Assembly (NCBI GenBank): GCA_027682205.1
Contig: JAQDAD010000001.1
Coordinates: forward strand, 372,001 to 436,000
Origin: Streptococcaceae bacterium AF54-32pH5A
GTDB taxonomy: Bacteria > Bacillota > Bacilli > Lactobacillales > Streptococcaceae
Reading direction: 5' to 3'
Length of the DNA: 64,000 nt
Part shown: positions 17,728 through 31,571 of the stretch, piece after piece
Position numbering within the stretch: the first letter of the stretch is position 1
Layout: every line of letters begins with the position of its first letter
The notes under the pieces: model-generated
Seen by the model: the letters and a program-made list of their open reading frames with translations, nothing else
What the model was told of the DNA's origin: nothing
The model's database searches: none
Translations under genes and position numbers: made by a program

Positions 17728-18468
17728 TTAATAACGTTGTTTATATGGCTGATTAAAGGCGTTTAGGATATCATCAGATGTTTCAGAATATGCTTTAACT
17801 TCTTTAAAATCACCTTTAACAATAATCCGCTCTGTCGCATTATAGTCCACACAAGTTACCAGCGTAATCTCCTTAACTCCTTCACGATCCTCGATTTCAT
17901 CTACGCGATCAGGCGTCACGTGCTTCACCTCACGAATCTCATAGGTGTATACTTTGTCTTTATCAGTCAGATAGATTTTCATCCCTTCCTTGGCATTGAC
18001 CAAAGGTGAAAAGAGCATCTGACTCGCATTCTCAGCAGTAAAGATATGGTGGCTGGCTAGTGAATAGTTGCCTTCCCCCATTTTCTGATTTGCTTTCATG
18101 GTCCCTGCTCCATAGAACAAGTTTACATTATCCAAACCTTTAAAAATAGGCAGGTTGATCTCTACTTCAGGAATGGCAATCCCTCCTATGACTGGAAGTT
18201 GTTGAGCATCCCACTGGGCAGCTAACACCGCTTCTGATGAGATGGATTTGACAGAATCAAAATCGAAATTTCCCTCTGTCTCTTTATTCTCTTCAATCTT
18301 TTCCTTAGTCACCTGACTGACTTGGTATTTATTGGTATTCCAAACCATAAAGATATCACGAATTTGAGCATTAAAAATCAAGGCAAGGGATAGAAGAATT
18401 AAAAATCCAGCTAAAATATTGATTAGTATATTTTTACGGTTATTCTTCTTCATTTTTCTGTGAGACAT
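17728..18468 (-). CDS. srtA: Sortase A (class A)
   Basis: This 246-residue membrane-anchored transpeptidase attaches LPXTG-type surface proteins to peptidoglycan. A basic N-terminus and one transmembrane helix (residues 13-35) anchor it outside-facing. The catalytic residues are visible: His140/His141 in SLASHHIF, Cys206 in TLVTCVDYN and Arg214 in ERIIVKG. Its ATG shares a base with the gyrA stop codon (TAATG), so it is translationally coupled to gyrA, a known streptococcal arrangement. Confidence 0.97.
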   Translation of the reverse strand: MSHRKMKKNNRKNILINILAGFLILLSLALIFNAQIRDIFMVWNTNKYQVSQVTKEKIEENKETEGNFDFDSVKSISSEAVLAAQWDAQQLPVIGGIAIPEVEINLPIFKGLDNVNLFYGAGTMKANQKMGEGNYSLASHHIFTAENASQMLFSPLVNAKEGMKIYLTDKDKVYTYEIREVKHVTPDRVDEIEDREGVKEITLVTCVDYNATERIIVKGDFKEVKAYSETSDDILNAFNQPYKQRY

Positions 18469-20936
18469 TATGCTTCATCCTCTGTTTTCTCTTCTGTTGC
18501 TACCTCTTCTTTTTCTGCTGCGGCAACCGTTGTGAAGGTCACAATCTTAGCATCCCGATCTAGGCGCATCACCTTAACTCCCATAGTTGAGCGTCCTGTT
18601 TGTGAAATATTGGCAACGTTTGTTCGGATCATGACACCTGTATCCGTGATAATCATCAGGTCTTCATCACCTTTTACAGTGAGGAGGCCTGCAAGAGGAC
18701 CATTCTTCTCAGCAACATTGGCTGTCTTCATTCCTTTACCACCACGGCCTTTAGTTGGATATTCAGTTGCAAGAGTACGTTTACCATAACCTTTTTCAGT
18801 GATGATAAGGACCTCGTCCTGATCAGTAATCACACTAGCTCCAACTACTGTATCTCCTTCTCGAAGGTTAACTCCTCGAACACCTGTCGCGATACGGCTC
18901 ATGCCACGAACGGCTGATTGATTAAAGCGAACGGCATAACCAAACTTGGTACCAATGATAATATCTGTGTCTTCTTCTGTCAGCAAGACATTGATCAACT
19001 CATCCTCATCCTTGAGATTCAAGGCCTTAAGTCCATTCTGACGAATATTTGCAAATTCTTTGACACTGGTTCTCTTCACGATTCCGTGACGAGTTGTGAA
19101 GAAGAGATAAGCATCATCACTACGTTCAGACTCAACGTTGATGATGGTCTGAATGCTTTCGCCTTCGTCCAACTTCAAAAGATTGACAACCGGCAAGCCC
19201 TTGGCTGTACGACCATATTCAGGAATTTCATAGCCCTTAAGGCGATAGACGCGCCCTTTATTGGTAAAGAAGAGCAGATGATCATGAGTGCTGGTTGAAA
19301 CCAACTCACGTACAAAGTCATCATCCTTGACTCCAGTACCTTGGACTCCACGACCACCACGTTTTTGAGCAGTGAACTCACCTTGGTCCAAACGTTTGAT
19401 ATAGCCCTTGTTAGAAAGGGTAATCAAGACATCCGTCTCCTCAATCAAATCTTCATCTTCAAGAGTCAAGACCTCTCCGACCATCAACTCGGTACGACGC
19501 TTGTCACCAAACTTGCGTTTGACTTCGTCCAATTCGTCTTTGATGATTTGCGCCACACGATCTGGTTTGGCAAGAATATCGGCCAAATCTGCAATCAAGG
19601 CGATCAATTCATCATACTCAGACTGAATCTTATCGCGTTCCAATCCTGTCAAACGACGAAGACGCATATCAAGGATAGCTTGGCTTTGACGTTCAGAAAG
19701 TTTGAACTTGCTCATCAACTCAGCTTGCGCTTCCGCATCTGTTTCACTGGCACGAATGATACGGATTACTTCGTCGATATGGTCTAGCGCAATTAGAAGA
19801 CCTTCTAAGATATGTGCACGCGCTTCTGCTTTTTCCTTGTCAAAACGTGTACGACGAACAACTACTTCTTTTTGGTGCTCGATATAAGCATCCAAAATTT
19901 GACGAAGAGACAAGATTTTCGGTACACCATTTTGAATTGCCAGCATATTGAAACCAAAGTTGGTTTGCATCTGAGTCATCTTGAAGAGGTTGTTGAGGAT
20001 AACATTTGCGGATGCATCCCGTTTGACCTCGATCACGAAACGAACCCCTTCACGGTTGGATTCATCACGTACTGCTGTAATACCCTCAATCCGTTTTTCT
20101 TGAACCAAGCGAACAATATGCTCATGCACCTTGGTTTTATTGACCATATAAGGGAATTCCGTTACAACAATACGCTCACGGCCAGTTTTAGTGGTTTCAA
20201 TCTCTGTACGAGAACGGAGGACAATCGAACCTTTACCAGTCTCATAAGCCTTATGAATCCCTGATTTCCCCATAACAAGGGCACCTGTTGGAAAATCTGG
20301 ACCAGGTAAAACTTCCATCAAGTCCTTAGTAGTCACATCTGGATTATCCATGACTAGCTTCACGGCATCAATAGTTTCACCCAGGTTGTGAGGAGGAATG
20401 TTGGTAGCCATCCCAACAGCAATCCCAGTTGCCCCATTGACCAAAAGGTTTGGAAAACGGGCTGGCAAGACCAAGGGTTCACGTTCATTGGCATCGTAGT
20501 TGTCTACAAAATCAACTGTGTTTTTATTGATATCACGAAGCATTTCGAGAGCAATCTTGCTCATACGTGCCTCGGTGTAACGCTGCGCGGCAGCACCGTC
20601 TCCATCCATGGAACCAAAGTTTCCATGCCCATCGACAAGCATGTAACGGTAGCTCCACCACTGGGCCATACGAACCATGGCTTCATAAATAGACGAGTCT
20701 CCGTGCGGGTGGTATTTACCCATAACATCCCCTGTGATACGGGCTGATTTTTTATGGGGTTTATCTGGAGTGACCCCCAATTCATTCATTCCGTAAAGAA
20801 TACGACGGTGAACTGGTTTTAAGCCATCTCGAACATCAGGAAGAGCACGCGCTACGATAACACTCATGGCGTAGTCGATAAAGCTGGTCTTCATCTCCTT
20901 TGTCAGATTGACATTCACTAAATTTCTATCCTGCAT
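18468..20936 (-). CDS. gyrA: DNA gyrase subunit A
   Basis: This 822-residue subunit of DNA gyrase cuts and reseals DNA to introduce negative supercoils. The active-site tyrosine is Tyr120 in QRYTEARM. The quinolone region [12 protein letters not shown] has Ser81 and Glu85, the susceptible state. Residue 114 is Gly, as I recall for viridans streptococci. Six beta-pinwheel repeats make up the C-terminal half, with the GyrA box QKRGGRG near residue 517. The ATG at MQDRNLV is chosen because GAGG lies 9 bases upstream and because it matches pneumococcal GyrA. An extended -10 is upstream. Confidence 0.98.
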   Translation of the reverse strand: MQDRNLVNVNLTKEMKTSFIDYAMSVIVARALPDVRDGLKPVHRRILYGMNELGVTPDKPHKKSARITGDVMGKYHPHGDSSIYEAMVRMAQWWSYRYMLVDGHGNFGSMDGDGAAAQRYTEARMSKIALEMLRDINKNTVDFVDNYDANEREPLVLPARFPNLLVNGATGIAVGMATNIPPHNLGETIDAVKLVMDNPDVTTKDLMEVLPGPDFPTGALVMGKSGIHKAYETGKGSIVLRSRTEIETTKTGRERIVVTEFPYMVNKTKVHEHIVRLVQEKRIEGITAVRDESNREGVRFVIEVKRDASANVILNNLFKMTQMQTNFGFNMLAIQNGVPKILSLRQILDAYIEHQKEVVVRRTRFDKEKAEARAHILEGLLIALDHIDEVIRIIRASETDAEAQAELMSKFKLSERQSQAILDMRLRRLTGLERDKIQSEYDELIALIADLADILAKPDRVAQIIKDELDEVKRKFGDKRRTELMVGEVLTLEDEDLIEETDVLITLSNKGYIKRLDQGEFTAQKRGGRGVQGTGVKDDDFVRELVSTSTHDHLLFFTNKGRVYRLKGYEIPEYGRTAKGLPVVNLLKLDEGESIQTIINVESERSDDAYLFFTTRHGIVKRTSVKEFANIRQNGLKALNLKDEDELINVLLTEEDTDIIIGTKFGYAVRFNQSAVRGMSRIATGVRGVNLREGDTVVGASVITDQDEVLIITEKGYGKRTLATEYPTKGRGGKGMKTANVAEKNGPLAGLLTVKGDEDLMIITDTGVMIRTNVANISQTGRSTMGVKVMRLDRDAKIVTFTTVAAAEKEEVATEEKTEDEA

Positions 20937-20973
20937 TAATAAATGCCTCATTTCACTATTAGTAACTAGATAT

Positions 20974-20982
20974 ATTATACCA
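20974..20982 (-). promoter_or_regulatory. Extended -10 promoter for gyrA
   Basis: On the minus strand TGGTATAAT gives a perfect -10 with a TGn extension, 38 bases before the gyrA start codon. The -35 region is weak, as usual for extended -10 promoters. Confidence 0.6.
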
Positions 20983-21015
20983 TAAAATGTCCTTTATTTC
21001 AGGCTTCTGAAACTA

Positions 21016-21029
21016 CTAAAACGTTTACA
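21016..21029 (+). promoter_or_regulatory. Possible cre site (CcpA operator) upstream of ldh
   Basis: CTAAAACGTTTACA matches 12 of 14 positions of the consensus TGWAANCGNTNWCA. It ends 22 bases before the ldh -35 box, a place where CcpA can activate. Catabolite activation of lactate dehydrogenase is known in lactic acid bacteria; here it is inferred. Confidence 0.4.
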
Positions 21030-21051
21030 TCGATAACCGAATAGAATATTC

Positions 21052-21080
21052 GTGACAAAGCTTTTTAAAAGTGATAGAAT
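21052..21080 (+). promoter_or_regulatory. Promoter of ldh
   Basis: GTGACA (-35) and TAGAAT (-10) separated by exactly 17 bases, 49 bases ahead of the ldh start codon. AAGGAG lies 11 bases before the ATG. Confidence 0.7.
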
Positions 21081-21126
21081 GAAAGTGTCTGGGGATTCCC
21101 CTAAAAAAAATGAAGGAGATGTTTAG

Positions 21127-22116
<990 letters not shown>

Positions 22117-22123
22117 TTAAAAG

Positions 22124-22157
22124 AAGGTTCTCATTTCATGGGAGCCTTTTTCTTTTT
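22124..22157 (+). terminator. Terminator after ldh
   Basis: Stem AAGGTTCTC / GGGAGCCTT (two G-T pairs) with a 7-base loop, followed by TTTTCTTTTT. Confidence 0.75.
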
Positions 22158-22189
22158 GCACAGAACGATAACATCATATTTTTCAAAAC

Positions 22190-22237
22190 AAAAAAGCCTA
22201 TCGATCAAGCTAGAAAGCTTGATACAATAGGCTTTTT
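22190..22237. terminator. Bidirectional terminator between ldh and HU
   Basis: A long hairpin: outer arms AAAAAGCCTAT / ATAGGCTTTTT and inner arms ATCAAGCT / AGCTTGAT. It has A and T runs on opposite sides, so it can stop transcripts from both directions. It lies just past the HU stop codon. Confidence 0.85.
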
Positions 22238-22246
22238 CTAAATTCA

Positions 22247-22522
22247 TTATTTAACAGCGTCTTTAAGAGCTTTACCAGCTTTGAATGCTGGAACTTTAGA
22301 AGCTGCGATTTTGATTTCTTTACCAGTTTGTGGGTTGCGACCTTTACGTGCTGCACGCTCACGAACTTCAAAGTTACCAAAACCGATCAATTGAACTTTT
22401 TCACCAGCCGCAAGGTATTCAGTTACTGCTGCAAATACAGCGTCAACTGCTGCTGCTGAATCTTTCTTAGTCAATTCTGTAGCTTCTGCTACTTTAGCGA
22501 TCAAATCTTGTTTGTTTGCCAT
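22247..22522 (-). CDS. hup: Nucleoid protein HU
   Basis: This 91-residue dimeric histone-like protein bends and compacts DNA. It begins [20 protein letters not shown] and contains the HU signature [21 protein letters not shown] with the DNA-gripping arm, ending with [11 protein letters not shown]. Streptococci usually carry a single HU gene, essential for nucleoid structure. The GGAGGA site and a strong promoter fit high expression. Confidence 0.98.
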   Translation of the reverse strand: MANKQDLIAKVAEATELTKKDSAAAVDAVFAAVTEYLAAGEKVQLIGFGNFEVRERAARKGRNPQTGKEIKIAASKVPAFKAGKALKDAVK

Positions 22523-22562
22523 GTTAATAATTCCTCCAAATAATTTCTAATTAACAAATATA

Positions 22563-22591
22563 ATCATATCCTAAAATCGTCCACAGGTCAA
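22563..22591 (-). promoter_or_regulatory. Promoter of the HU gene
   Basis: On the minus strand TTGACC (-35) and TATGAT (-10) lie 17 bases apart, about 40 bases before the HU start codon. Confidence 0.7.
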
Positions 22592-22629
22592 GTCAAAAAC
22601 GCTATTTCTAACGATTTTTCTCTATTTTT

Positions 22630-23466
22630 TTAGGAATGATATCGAACTAAGATAGCCCATGCATTTTCGCCTGTATGGGTCTGAATGATAGAGCCCGTTT
22701 CCAGTACTGAGATTGGTTTTTCGACATAAGTTTGTAAAACATTCTTCATCTCATTGGCCCATCCATTAGTACCGGCGTAGGATATTCCAATTTCTGCAAC
22801 AGATTTATGAGAGAGGGCCTCTGCTAGTTCATCAAGCCACTTTTTAAATGTCTTAGCACCGCGCCCCTTTACAATAGGTTGCAGTTCATGATCCTTCATC
22901 TGCATCACAACTCGGATATTCAAAAGAGAGCTTAGTAAACCTGTCACACGTCCGATACGTCCACCCTTAACTAGGTTTTCTAATGTTGAAACACCGATAT
23001 AGAGTTCAGTATGATTCTTGACGTCTTCTACATGAGATAGGATAGTTTCCAAATCTTTTCCTTCTTGGGCAAGTTTAGCAGCTTCAACAACTTGAAACTT
23101 CATAGCTTGGTCAGTAAAAGAACTATCAATAACCGTCACATCAGCAGTTGAGAGACTTGCCCCTTGGCGAGCAGCTTCAACAGTTCCAGACAAGGCATGG
23201 GACATGTGAATAGCGAGTATCTGACTGCCGTCTTTACCTAGTTCTTCAAAGACCTCAGCAAATACTCCCACTGGAGGCTGACTGGTTTTAGGCAGATTTT
23301 TACTCTCTTGCATAAGATGCAGGAATTCTCCTTCTTTCAAATCTGCATCAGAATAAAGGATACCATCAATCATCACAGATAAAGGAACAACTGTAATATT
23401 CAATTCTTTAACTACTTCTGGTTCAATAGTAACAGAGGAATCAGTTACAATTTTTACTTGTGTCAT
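22630..23466 (-). CDS. DegV family fatty acid-binding protein
   Basis: This 278-residue protein belongs to the DegV (FakB) family, which binds a fatty acid and presents it to the kinase FakA for incorporation into phospholipid. Family marks are [11 protein letters not shown] at the start, the [19 protein letters not shown] block, [15 protein letters not shown] and [14 protein letters not shown]. Which fatty acid it prefers cannot be read. The ATG at MTQVKIV is the usual DegV start; an earlier in-frame GTG lacks a good ribosome site. It diverges from the YitT gene. Confidence 0.9.
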   Translation of the reverse strand: MTQVKIVTDSSVTIEPEVVKELNITVVPLSVMIDGILYSDADLKEGEFLHLMQESKNLPKTSQPPVGVFAEVFEELGKDGSQILAIHMSHALSGTVEAARQGASLSTADVTVIDSSFTDQAMKFQVVEAAKLAQEGKDLETILSHVEDVKNHTELYIGVSTLENLVKGGRIGRVTGLLSSLLNIRVVMQMKDHELQPIVKGRGAKTFKKWLDELAEALSHKSVAEIGISYAGTNGWANEMKNVLQTYVEKPISVLETGSIIQTHTGENAWAILVRYHS

Positions 23467-23573
23467 ATCTTCAATCTTTCTATTCTTCTCAATAAGATAG
23501 TGATTTATCACCTTTATTATATCAAAATTTTGTTAAAAAATCATAAGAGATCCAATTAAAACGCTTGAAAATT

Positions 23574-23582
23574 TGGTATAAT
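23574..23582 (+). promoter_or_regulatory. Extended -10 promoter for the YitT gene
   Basis: TGGTATAAT, a perfect extended -10, 28 bases before the YitT start codon; no clear -35. Confidence 0.55.
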
Positions 23583-23610
23583 CTATCTATAGAAAATGCG
23601 AGGGAGAATC

Positions 23611-24459
23611 ATGATCCGAAAAGTTCAGCCTATTATCACTATCATACTAGGGGCAGCTATTTATGCCTTTGGTCTTACCTATTTTGTAGTTCCTCACCAT
23701 TTATTTGAAGGAGGGGCAACCGGTATCACATTGATCACCTTCTATCTCTTTAAAATTCCTGTCTCATTGATGAACCTCTTGATAAATATTCCTTTATTTA
23801 TCCTAGCATGGAAAATATTTGGTCCCAGAACCCTCTATTCCAGTCTTTTGGGAACTATCTCCCTATCTGTCTGGCTTGCAGTCTTTGAAAAAATTCCTTT
23901 ACAGTTTGACTTACAAGGGGATCTCATTATCGTTTCCTTGGTTTCGGGTGTTTTACTGGGAGTCGGTTTAGGAATTATTTTTAACGCTGGAGGTACAACT
24001 GGAGGATCAGATATCGTTGCCCGTATTCTCAACAAATACACCAATATTTCGATTGGAAAATTACTCTTTGGGATTGACTTTTTCATCCTAATGTTGATTT
24101 TAATCATCTTCCAGGATCTTCGTCTTGTCACCTATACCCTCTTGTTTGACTTTATCATTGCTCGTGTTATCGACTTGATTGGGGAAGGGGGCTATGCTGG
24201 TAAAGGGTTTATGATTATCACTCAGTATCCTGAACAATTGGCTGATAAAATCAATGAAGAACTAGGACGTGGCGTGACCTATATCTCTGGTCAGGGCTAC
24301 TACAGTAAGAAAGATTTGAAAATCATTTATTGTATCGTTGGTCGAAATGAAATCGTTAAAATGAAGGATATGATTCACAAAGTCGATCCCCAAGCCTTCA
24401 TCACTATCACCGAAGCTCATGAAATTCTGGGTGAAGGCTTTACTTATGTGAAAGATTAA
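23611..24459 (+). CDS. YitT family membrane protein (DUF161 / DUF2179)
   Basis: The 282-residue protein has five or six hydrophobic helices in its first 200 residues. FEGGATGITLI and NAGGTTGGSDIVARI are typical of the YitT/DUF161 family. A soluble C-terminal DUF2179 domain follows (about 205-282: GVTYISGQGYYSKKDLKI, then HKVDPQAFITITEAHEI). The substrate is unknown; some members are proposed transporters. The ATG after GAGGGAGAATC is preferred over an ATG five codons earlier that overlaps the ribosome site. Confidence 0.88.
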   Translation: MIRKVQPIITIILGAAIYAFGLTYFVVPHHLFEGGATGITLITFYLFKIPVSLMNLLINIPLFILAWKIFGPRTLYSSLLGTISLSVWLAVFEKIPLQFDLQGDLIIVSLVSGVLLGVGLGIIFNAGGTTGGSDIVARILNKYTNISIGKLLFGIDFFILMLILIIFQDLRLVTYTLLFDFIIARVIDLIGEGGYAGKGFMIITQYPEQLADKINEELGRGVTYISGQGYYSKKDLKIIYCIVGRNEIVKMKDMIHKVDPQAFITITEAHEILGEGFTYVKD

Positions 24460-24462
24460 AAG

Positions 24463-24489
24463 GCTGGGATTTCCCAGCTTTTATTTTTC
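24463..24489. terminator. Terminator between the convergent YitT and permease genes
   Basis: Stem GCTGGG / CCCAGC with a 4-base loop and a T-rich run (TTTTATTTTT) on the plus strand. It serves YitT and may act weakly on the other strand. Confidence 0.7.
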
Positions 24490-25878
24490 TTCTGTGAGGG
24501 TTGAATGATGATAACCATAAGTAAAGTAGATGACTAGACCAACTACAAGAGCAATGCCAAAGGCAATCCAGGTATCTAGACTATATTGAAGCATAAAGGA
24601 AACACAGATAAGGATGGAAAGGATTGGCAAAAGTGGCACCAAAGGAGTTTTAAACTCTCCTTTTTGGGGCATACCCTTATCTTTTCTGAGTTTTATTATT
24701 CCGTAGGCTAGTAAAATGAGATAAGCTAGCGTACAGATATTTAGGAAGGCTGCAATACTGGCTAGAGGAAACACTCCGGCAGCAAGGGCTGAAACAACTC
24801 CTGTTAAGAGGGTCGCATTTTTAGGAACGCGACTGGTCTTGCTTAGTTGTTTGAAACTTTGAGGTAAAAGTCCATCACGTGCTAAGCTATATATCATTCG
24901 AGACAAAGCATAAGTCATGGAAATACATACCGTTATCAGGGTTAGAATGGCTACCAGTGAAACATAGTTGGCTGCCCAGCCAATTCCGATACTACGCAAT
25001 GAAAAGGCCACTGCATCATCCACATTGAGTTGGCTATAGTGAACAATCCCAGTCAATACTATTGTTACCAAGGCATAGAGAATGGTGACAATTGTCAGAG
25101 AAAGCACAATTCCGCGGGGAATATTTTTTTGCGGACTTTGAATTTCATCAACTGCCATGGAAATCGACTCAAAACCGAGAAAACCAAAGAACATCAAAGA
25201 GGCTCCTGCCATAATCCCAGTACTTCCTCCATAAAGCTGACCAAAACCAAATGGAGCAAAATTCGTCCAGTTTTCTGGCTTGATATACCAAATGCCAACT
25301 AGGATAAATAAGGCAAGAGCAGAGAATTTCAAGACCACTAGAAGCGAATTAAAGCGCAGGGCTGCCTTGGAATTCAATAAGACTACTCCCGTTACCAGAG
25401 CAAGCACCAAAATAGGTAAAAGATCAATATAGGTGCCTTGTTCGGGATTAAAGGTGCCATTTAAGGCTTGAGGCATGGAGATACCATAATTACTGAGTAA
25501 GCCCTTGAAGTAAGCTGCCCAGCCAGACGCCACACCTGAAACAGCTGTCATGAATTCCATGATGGTCAACCAGCCAGCAATCCAAGCTGGTAATTCGCCT
25601 AAGATCGCATAGAGATAACTATAAGCACCTCCTGTTGCAGGCACACGAGAGGCGAATTCCGCAAAAAAGAGGGCTGATAAAGAAACGCACAGGGCAGAAA
25701 TCACAATGGAAACCACTAGTGATGGACCAGCTAGTGTAGCCGCTGCTGTTCCTGTAATGGTGAAAATTCCCGTTCCTACCATGGCACCGATTCCTAATAG
25801 AATCAAATCCCATAGTTTTAAATGGCGACGCATTTCCGTTCGTCCCAGACTAACATCCTTGGTTCTAAAAATATTCAT
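24481..25878 (-). CDS. APC family amino acid permease
   Basis: This 465-residue membrane transporter has about 12 hydrophobic helices. The first carries GIGAMVGTGIFTITGTAAA, the substrate-binding loop typical of the cationic amino acid/YfnA-like branch of the APC superfamily. FFGFLGFESISMAVDEIQSPQ and FAEFASRVPATGGAYSYLY are also family blocks. The substrate cannot be fixed from sequence. It converges on the YitT gene and stands alone. Confidence 0.9.
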   Translation of the reverse strand: MNIFRTKDVSLGRTEMRRHLKLWDLILLGIGAMVGTGIFTITGTAAATLAGPSLVVSIVISALCVSLSALFFAEFASRVPATGGAYSYLYAILGELPAWIAGWLTIMEFMTAVSGVASGWAAYFKGLLSNYGISMPQALNGTFNPEQGTYIDLLPILVLALVTGVVLLNSKAALRFNSLLVVLKFSALALFILVGIWYIKPENWTNFAPFGFGQLYGGSTGIMAGASLMFFGFLGFESISMAVDEIQSPQKNIPRGIVLSLTIVTILYALVTIVLTGIVHYSQLNVDDAVAFSLRSIGIGWAANYVSLVAILTLITVCISMTYALSRMIYSLARDGLLPQSFKQLSKTSRVPKNATLLTGVVSALAAGVFPLASIAAFLNICTLAYLILLAYGIIKLRKDKGMPQKGEFKTPLVPLLPILSILICVSFMLQYSLDTWIAFGIALVVGLVIYFTYGYHHSTLTEEK

Positions 25879-25965
25879 ACTTCATCTCCACTAAATGTAA
25901 TTGTTTTATTTTACCACATAAAAGTATTTTTGTGAATATTTATTAGGTCTTTTTTTGAAAAAAAT

Positions 25966-25992
25966 TCTGAACAGGAAGTCTTCCTGTTCAGA
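25966..25992 (-). terminator. Terminator of the suf operon
   Basis: Perfect 12-bp stem TCTGAACAGGAA / TTCCTGTTCAGA with a 3-base loop, followed on the minus strand by ATTTTTTTC. It lies 12 bases past the sufB stop codon. Confidence 0.9.
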
Positions 25993-26004
25993 TTCTGCAT
26001 ATTC

Positions 26005-27417
26005 TTACCCAACTGATCCTTCCATTTCATAGCTAATCAAGCGATTGAGCTCAACTGCGTATTCCATTGGAAGTTCTTTTGTGAAAGGCTCCACAAATCC
26101 CATGACAATCATCTCAGTTGCCTCGGATTCTGATAAACCACGACTCATGAGGTAATACAATTGTTCTTCAGAAATCTTAGAAACTTTGGCTTCGTGTTCC
26201 AAAGCAACTTGCGAGTTATGGATTTCATTAAATGGAATGGTATCAGATGCTGACAAATCATCCATGATAATGGTATCACACTCGATGTGAGAGACAGATT
26301 TCTTAGAATTTTTATTAAAGGTTACTTGTCCACGATAGTCAACCTTTCCTCCGCCTTTAGCGATGGATTTAGACACGATAGACGAGCTGGTATGTGGAGC
26401 ATTGTGAATCATCTTAGCTCCCGTGTCTTGGTGTTGTCCAGCATTGGCAAAGGCGATCGAAAGCATGGTACCACGCGCTCCTTCTCCATCAAGGTAAACA
26501 GATGGGTATTTCATGGTTGTTTTGGCACCCAAGTTTCCATCGATCCACTCAACAGTCGCATCTTTCAAGGCTTTAGCACGTTTGGTTACCAAGTTATAGA
26601 CATTATCAGACCAGTTTTGGATGGTTGTATAACGCATGTAGGCTCCGTCCAAAGCGAAGATTTCTACAATGGCTGCATGCAGACTGTTACTTGAATATGT
26701 TGGTGCTGTACATCCTTCTACGTAGTGGACGCTTGCTCCCTCATCAACGATAATCAAGGTACGTTCAAACTGACCTGTATTTTCATTGTTGATACGGAAA
26801 TAGGTTTGAAGCGGAATGTCTACCTTGACACCTTTCGGTACGTAGATAAAGGTTCCACCCGACCATACTGCTGAGTTAAGGGCTGCTAACTTGTTATCTG
26901 TCGGCGGTACCAACTTAGCGAAGTATTGTTTAAACAAATCTGGGTATTCCTTGAGGGCAGAATCCGTATCTGTAAAGATAATGCCTAACTTCTCAAACTC
27001 TTCCTTCATGTTGTGATATACCACTTCTGACTCGTACTGAGCAGAAGCACCTGCTAGATAGGCACGTTCCGCTTCTGGAATTCCGATACGTTCAAAGGTT
27101 TCTTTGATTTTTTCAGGAACTTCATCCCAAGAACGGGCAGGTTTGTCAGATGGTTTTTGGTAGTAAATCAAGTCATCAAAGTCAATCTCTGACAAGTCTG
27201 CTCCCCAGGTTTGCATAGGCATTTTCTTGAAGGTTTCATAAGACTTCAAACGGAACTCCAACATCCACTCAGGCTCACCCTTGGCAGCAGATAATTCACG
27301 AATAACACCTTCGTTGAGTCCTTTTCCTGTCGATAGAACAGGCTCTACATCGTCATGGAAACCAAATTTATATTCACCAAGGTCAATTGGTTTTGGTTCT
27401 ACTCTTTCTTCAGCCAT
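26005..27417 (-). CDS. sufB: Fe-S cluster assembly scaffold SufB
   Basis: This 470-residue subunit of the SufBCD scaffold is where new Fe-S clusters form. It has the typical beta-helix core ([38 protein letters not shown]) and the C-terminal block [18 protein letters not shown]. The ATG at MAEERVEP is preferred because AAAGGAT lies just upstream. It is the last gene of sufC-sufD-sufS-sufU-sufB and precedes the terminator. Confidence 0.97.
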   Translation of the reverse strand: MAEERVEPKPIDLGEYKFGFHDDVEPVLSTGKGLNEGVIRELSAAKGEPEWMLEFRLKSYETFKKMPMQTWGADLSEIDFDDLIYYQKPSDKPARSWDEVPEKIKETFERIGIPEAERAYLAGASAQYESEVVYHNMKEEFEKLGIIFTDTDSALKEYPDLFKQYFAKLVPPTDNKLAALNSAVWSGGTFIYVPKGVKVDIPLQTYFRINNENTGQFERTLIIVDEGASVHYVEGCTAPTYSSNSLHAAIVEIFALDGAYMRYTTIQNWSDNVYNLVTKRAKALKDATVEWIDGNLGAKTTMKYPSVYLDGEGARGTMLSIAFANAGQHQDTGAKMIHNAPHTSSSIVSKSIAKGGGKVDYRGQVTFNKNSKKSVSHIECDTIIMDDLSASDTIPFNEIHNSQVALEHEAKVSKISEEQLYYLMSRGLSESEATEMIVMGFVEPFTKELPMEYAVELNRLISYEMEGSVG

Positions 27418-27474
27418 AATATCCTTTCTTTCATTCTTCATTTCTACTGATTCATAAGACAAAAGAAACTTGTC

Positions 27475-30401
<2,927 letters not shown>

Positions 30402-30428
30402 TTACTTCTCCTAAAAGATACGAGGGAA

Positions 30429-31199
30429 TTACAATTCTTCCTTATAGTCATAGCCAAGTTCTTCAGCTAGTTTTGCGTATCCTTCACGTTCCAAACGGGA
30501 AGCCAATTCTGGGCCACCAGAAAGGACAACACGACCTTCCATCATCACGTGTACCACGTCTGGTGTGATGTAGTTCAAAAGACGTTGGTAGTGAGTGATG
30601 ATCATAGCACCAAAGTCTTCACCACGCATAGCATTCACACCTTTAGATACAACTTTAAGGGCGTCAATATCAAGACCTGAGTCAATCTCATCCAAAAGGG
30701 CAAAAGTTGGCTCTAACATTAAGAGTTGAAGAATTTCATTGCGTTTTTTCTCACCACCAGAGAATCCTTCGTTGAGGTAACGCTCTGCCATTTCTTCTTT
30801 CATGTTGAGCAATTCCATTTTCTCGTCTAGTTTAGTGATGAACTCACGAACTGAAATCTTTTCCTCGTCTTCTTTGCCAGCATTCATAGCGGCACGAAGA
30901 AATTCTGCATTGGTAATCCCTGGAATTTCAGATGGGTATTGCATGGCAAGGAAAAGTCCCATACGCGCACGCTCATCTACTTCCAACTCAAGAATGTTTA
31001 CGCCATCAAACAAGACCTCACCTTTTGTGACTTCATAGTTGGGATTCCCCATAATGGCAGCAGAAAGAGTCGATTTACCAGTACCATTTGGTCCCATGAT
31101 CGCTGCGATTTCTCCTGTTTTCAGAGTCAGATTGACTCCCTTCAAAATTTCTTTTCCTTCAATCTCAACGTGAAGATCTTTGATCTCTAATACTGACAT
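30429..31199 (-). CDS. sufC: Fe-S assembly ATPase SufC
   Basis: This 256-residue ABC-type ATPase drives conformational change of the SufBCD scaffold. The Walker A motif is GPNGTGKST near residue 33, the signature FSGGEKKRNEI near 143 and Walker B FALLDEIDSGLD near 165. It has no membrane partner and is not a transporter. The ATG at MSVLEIKDL is preferred because AAAGGA lies 7 bases upstream. It is the first gene of the suf operon. Confidence 0.97.
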   Translation of the reverse strand: MSVLEIKDLHVEIEGKEILKGVNLTLKTGEIAAIMGPNGTGKSTLSAAIMGNPNYEVTKGEVLFDGVNILELEVDERARMGLFLAMQYPSEIPGITNAEFLRAAMNAGKEDEEKISVREFITKLDEKMELLNMKEEMAERYLNEGFSGGEKKRNEILQLLMLEPTFALLDEIDSGLDIDALKVVSKGVNAMRGEDFGAMIITHYQRLLNYITPDVVHVMMEGRVVLSGGPELASRLEREGYAKLAEELGYDYKEEL

Positions 31200-31303
31200 G
31201 ATAGTTCCTTTCTTTTTCAAACATTTTGCTCAATACTTTAGGAAATTGCTTACAATCCCTAAAAAATAGGACAAAAGGTCAATAAATATACTCTACTAGT
31301 ATA

Positions 31304-31327
31304 ACAAAAAAAAGCCTAAAAGGCTTT
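31304..31327 (-). terminator. Terminator after dnaX and the small membrane gene
   Basis: Stem AAAGCCT / AGGCTTT with a 3-base loop, followed on the minus strand by eight T residues. It separates the dnaX transcript from the suf operon. Confidence 0.85.
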
Positions 31328-31349
31328 GATTTTGTCCAGAAGCTAAGGG

Positions 31350-31544
31350 CTAGTCCTTACGGTTTAGATGCTGGTCAATAGCATCTATGATTTTACCCAT
31401 TACGTAGCTTAACCTAAAATTTCGAAAAAGTAGAATCGCCCAAAAAGCTGCCATAATGTAGCGACCAGTCATCAAGGATTCATTGAAAAAATAAGTCTCA
31501 GCAGCCGTGAATAATGCTATTATGATAAATTGTTGTCTATTCAT
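31350..31544 (-). CDS. Small membrane protein, DUF3272-like
   Basis: This 64-residue protein begins MNRQQFIIIALFTAAETYFF and has two hydrophobic segments (about residues 5-20 and 27-42) and a charged tail. I associate this with the streptococcal DUF3272 family, of unknown role. It lies 27 bases after dnaX and shares its transcript. Confidence 0.65.
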   Translation of the reverse strand: MNRQQFIIIALFTAAETYFFNESLMTGRYIMAAFWAILLFRNFRLSYVMGKIIDAIDQHLNRKD

Positions 31545-31571
31545 AAGATTATTGTACCATGAAATCCACTT

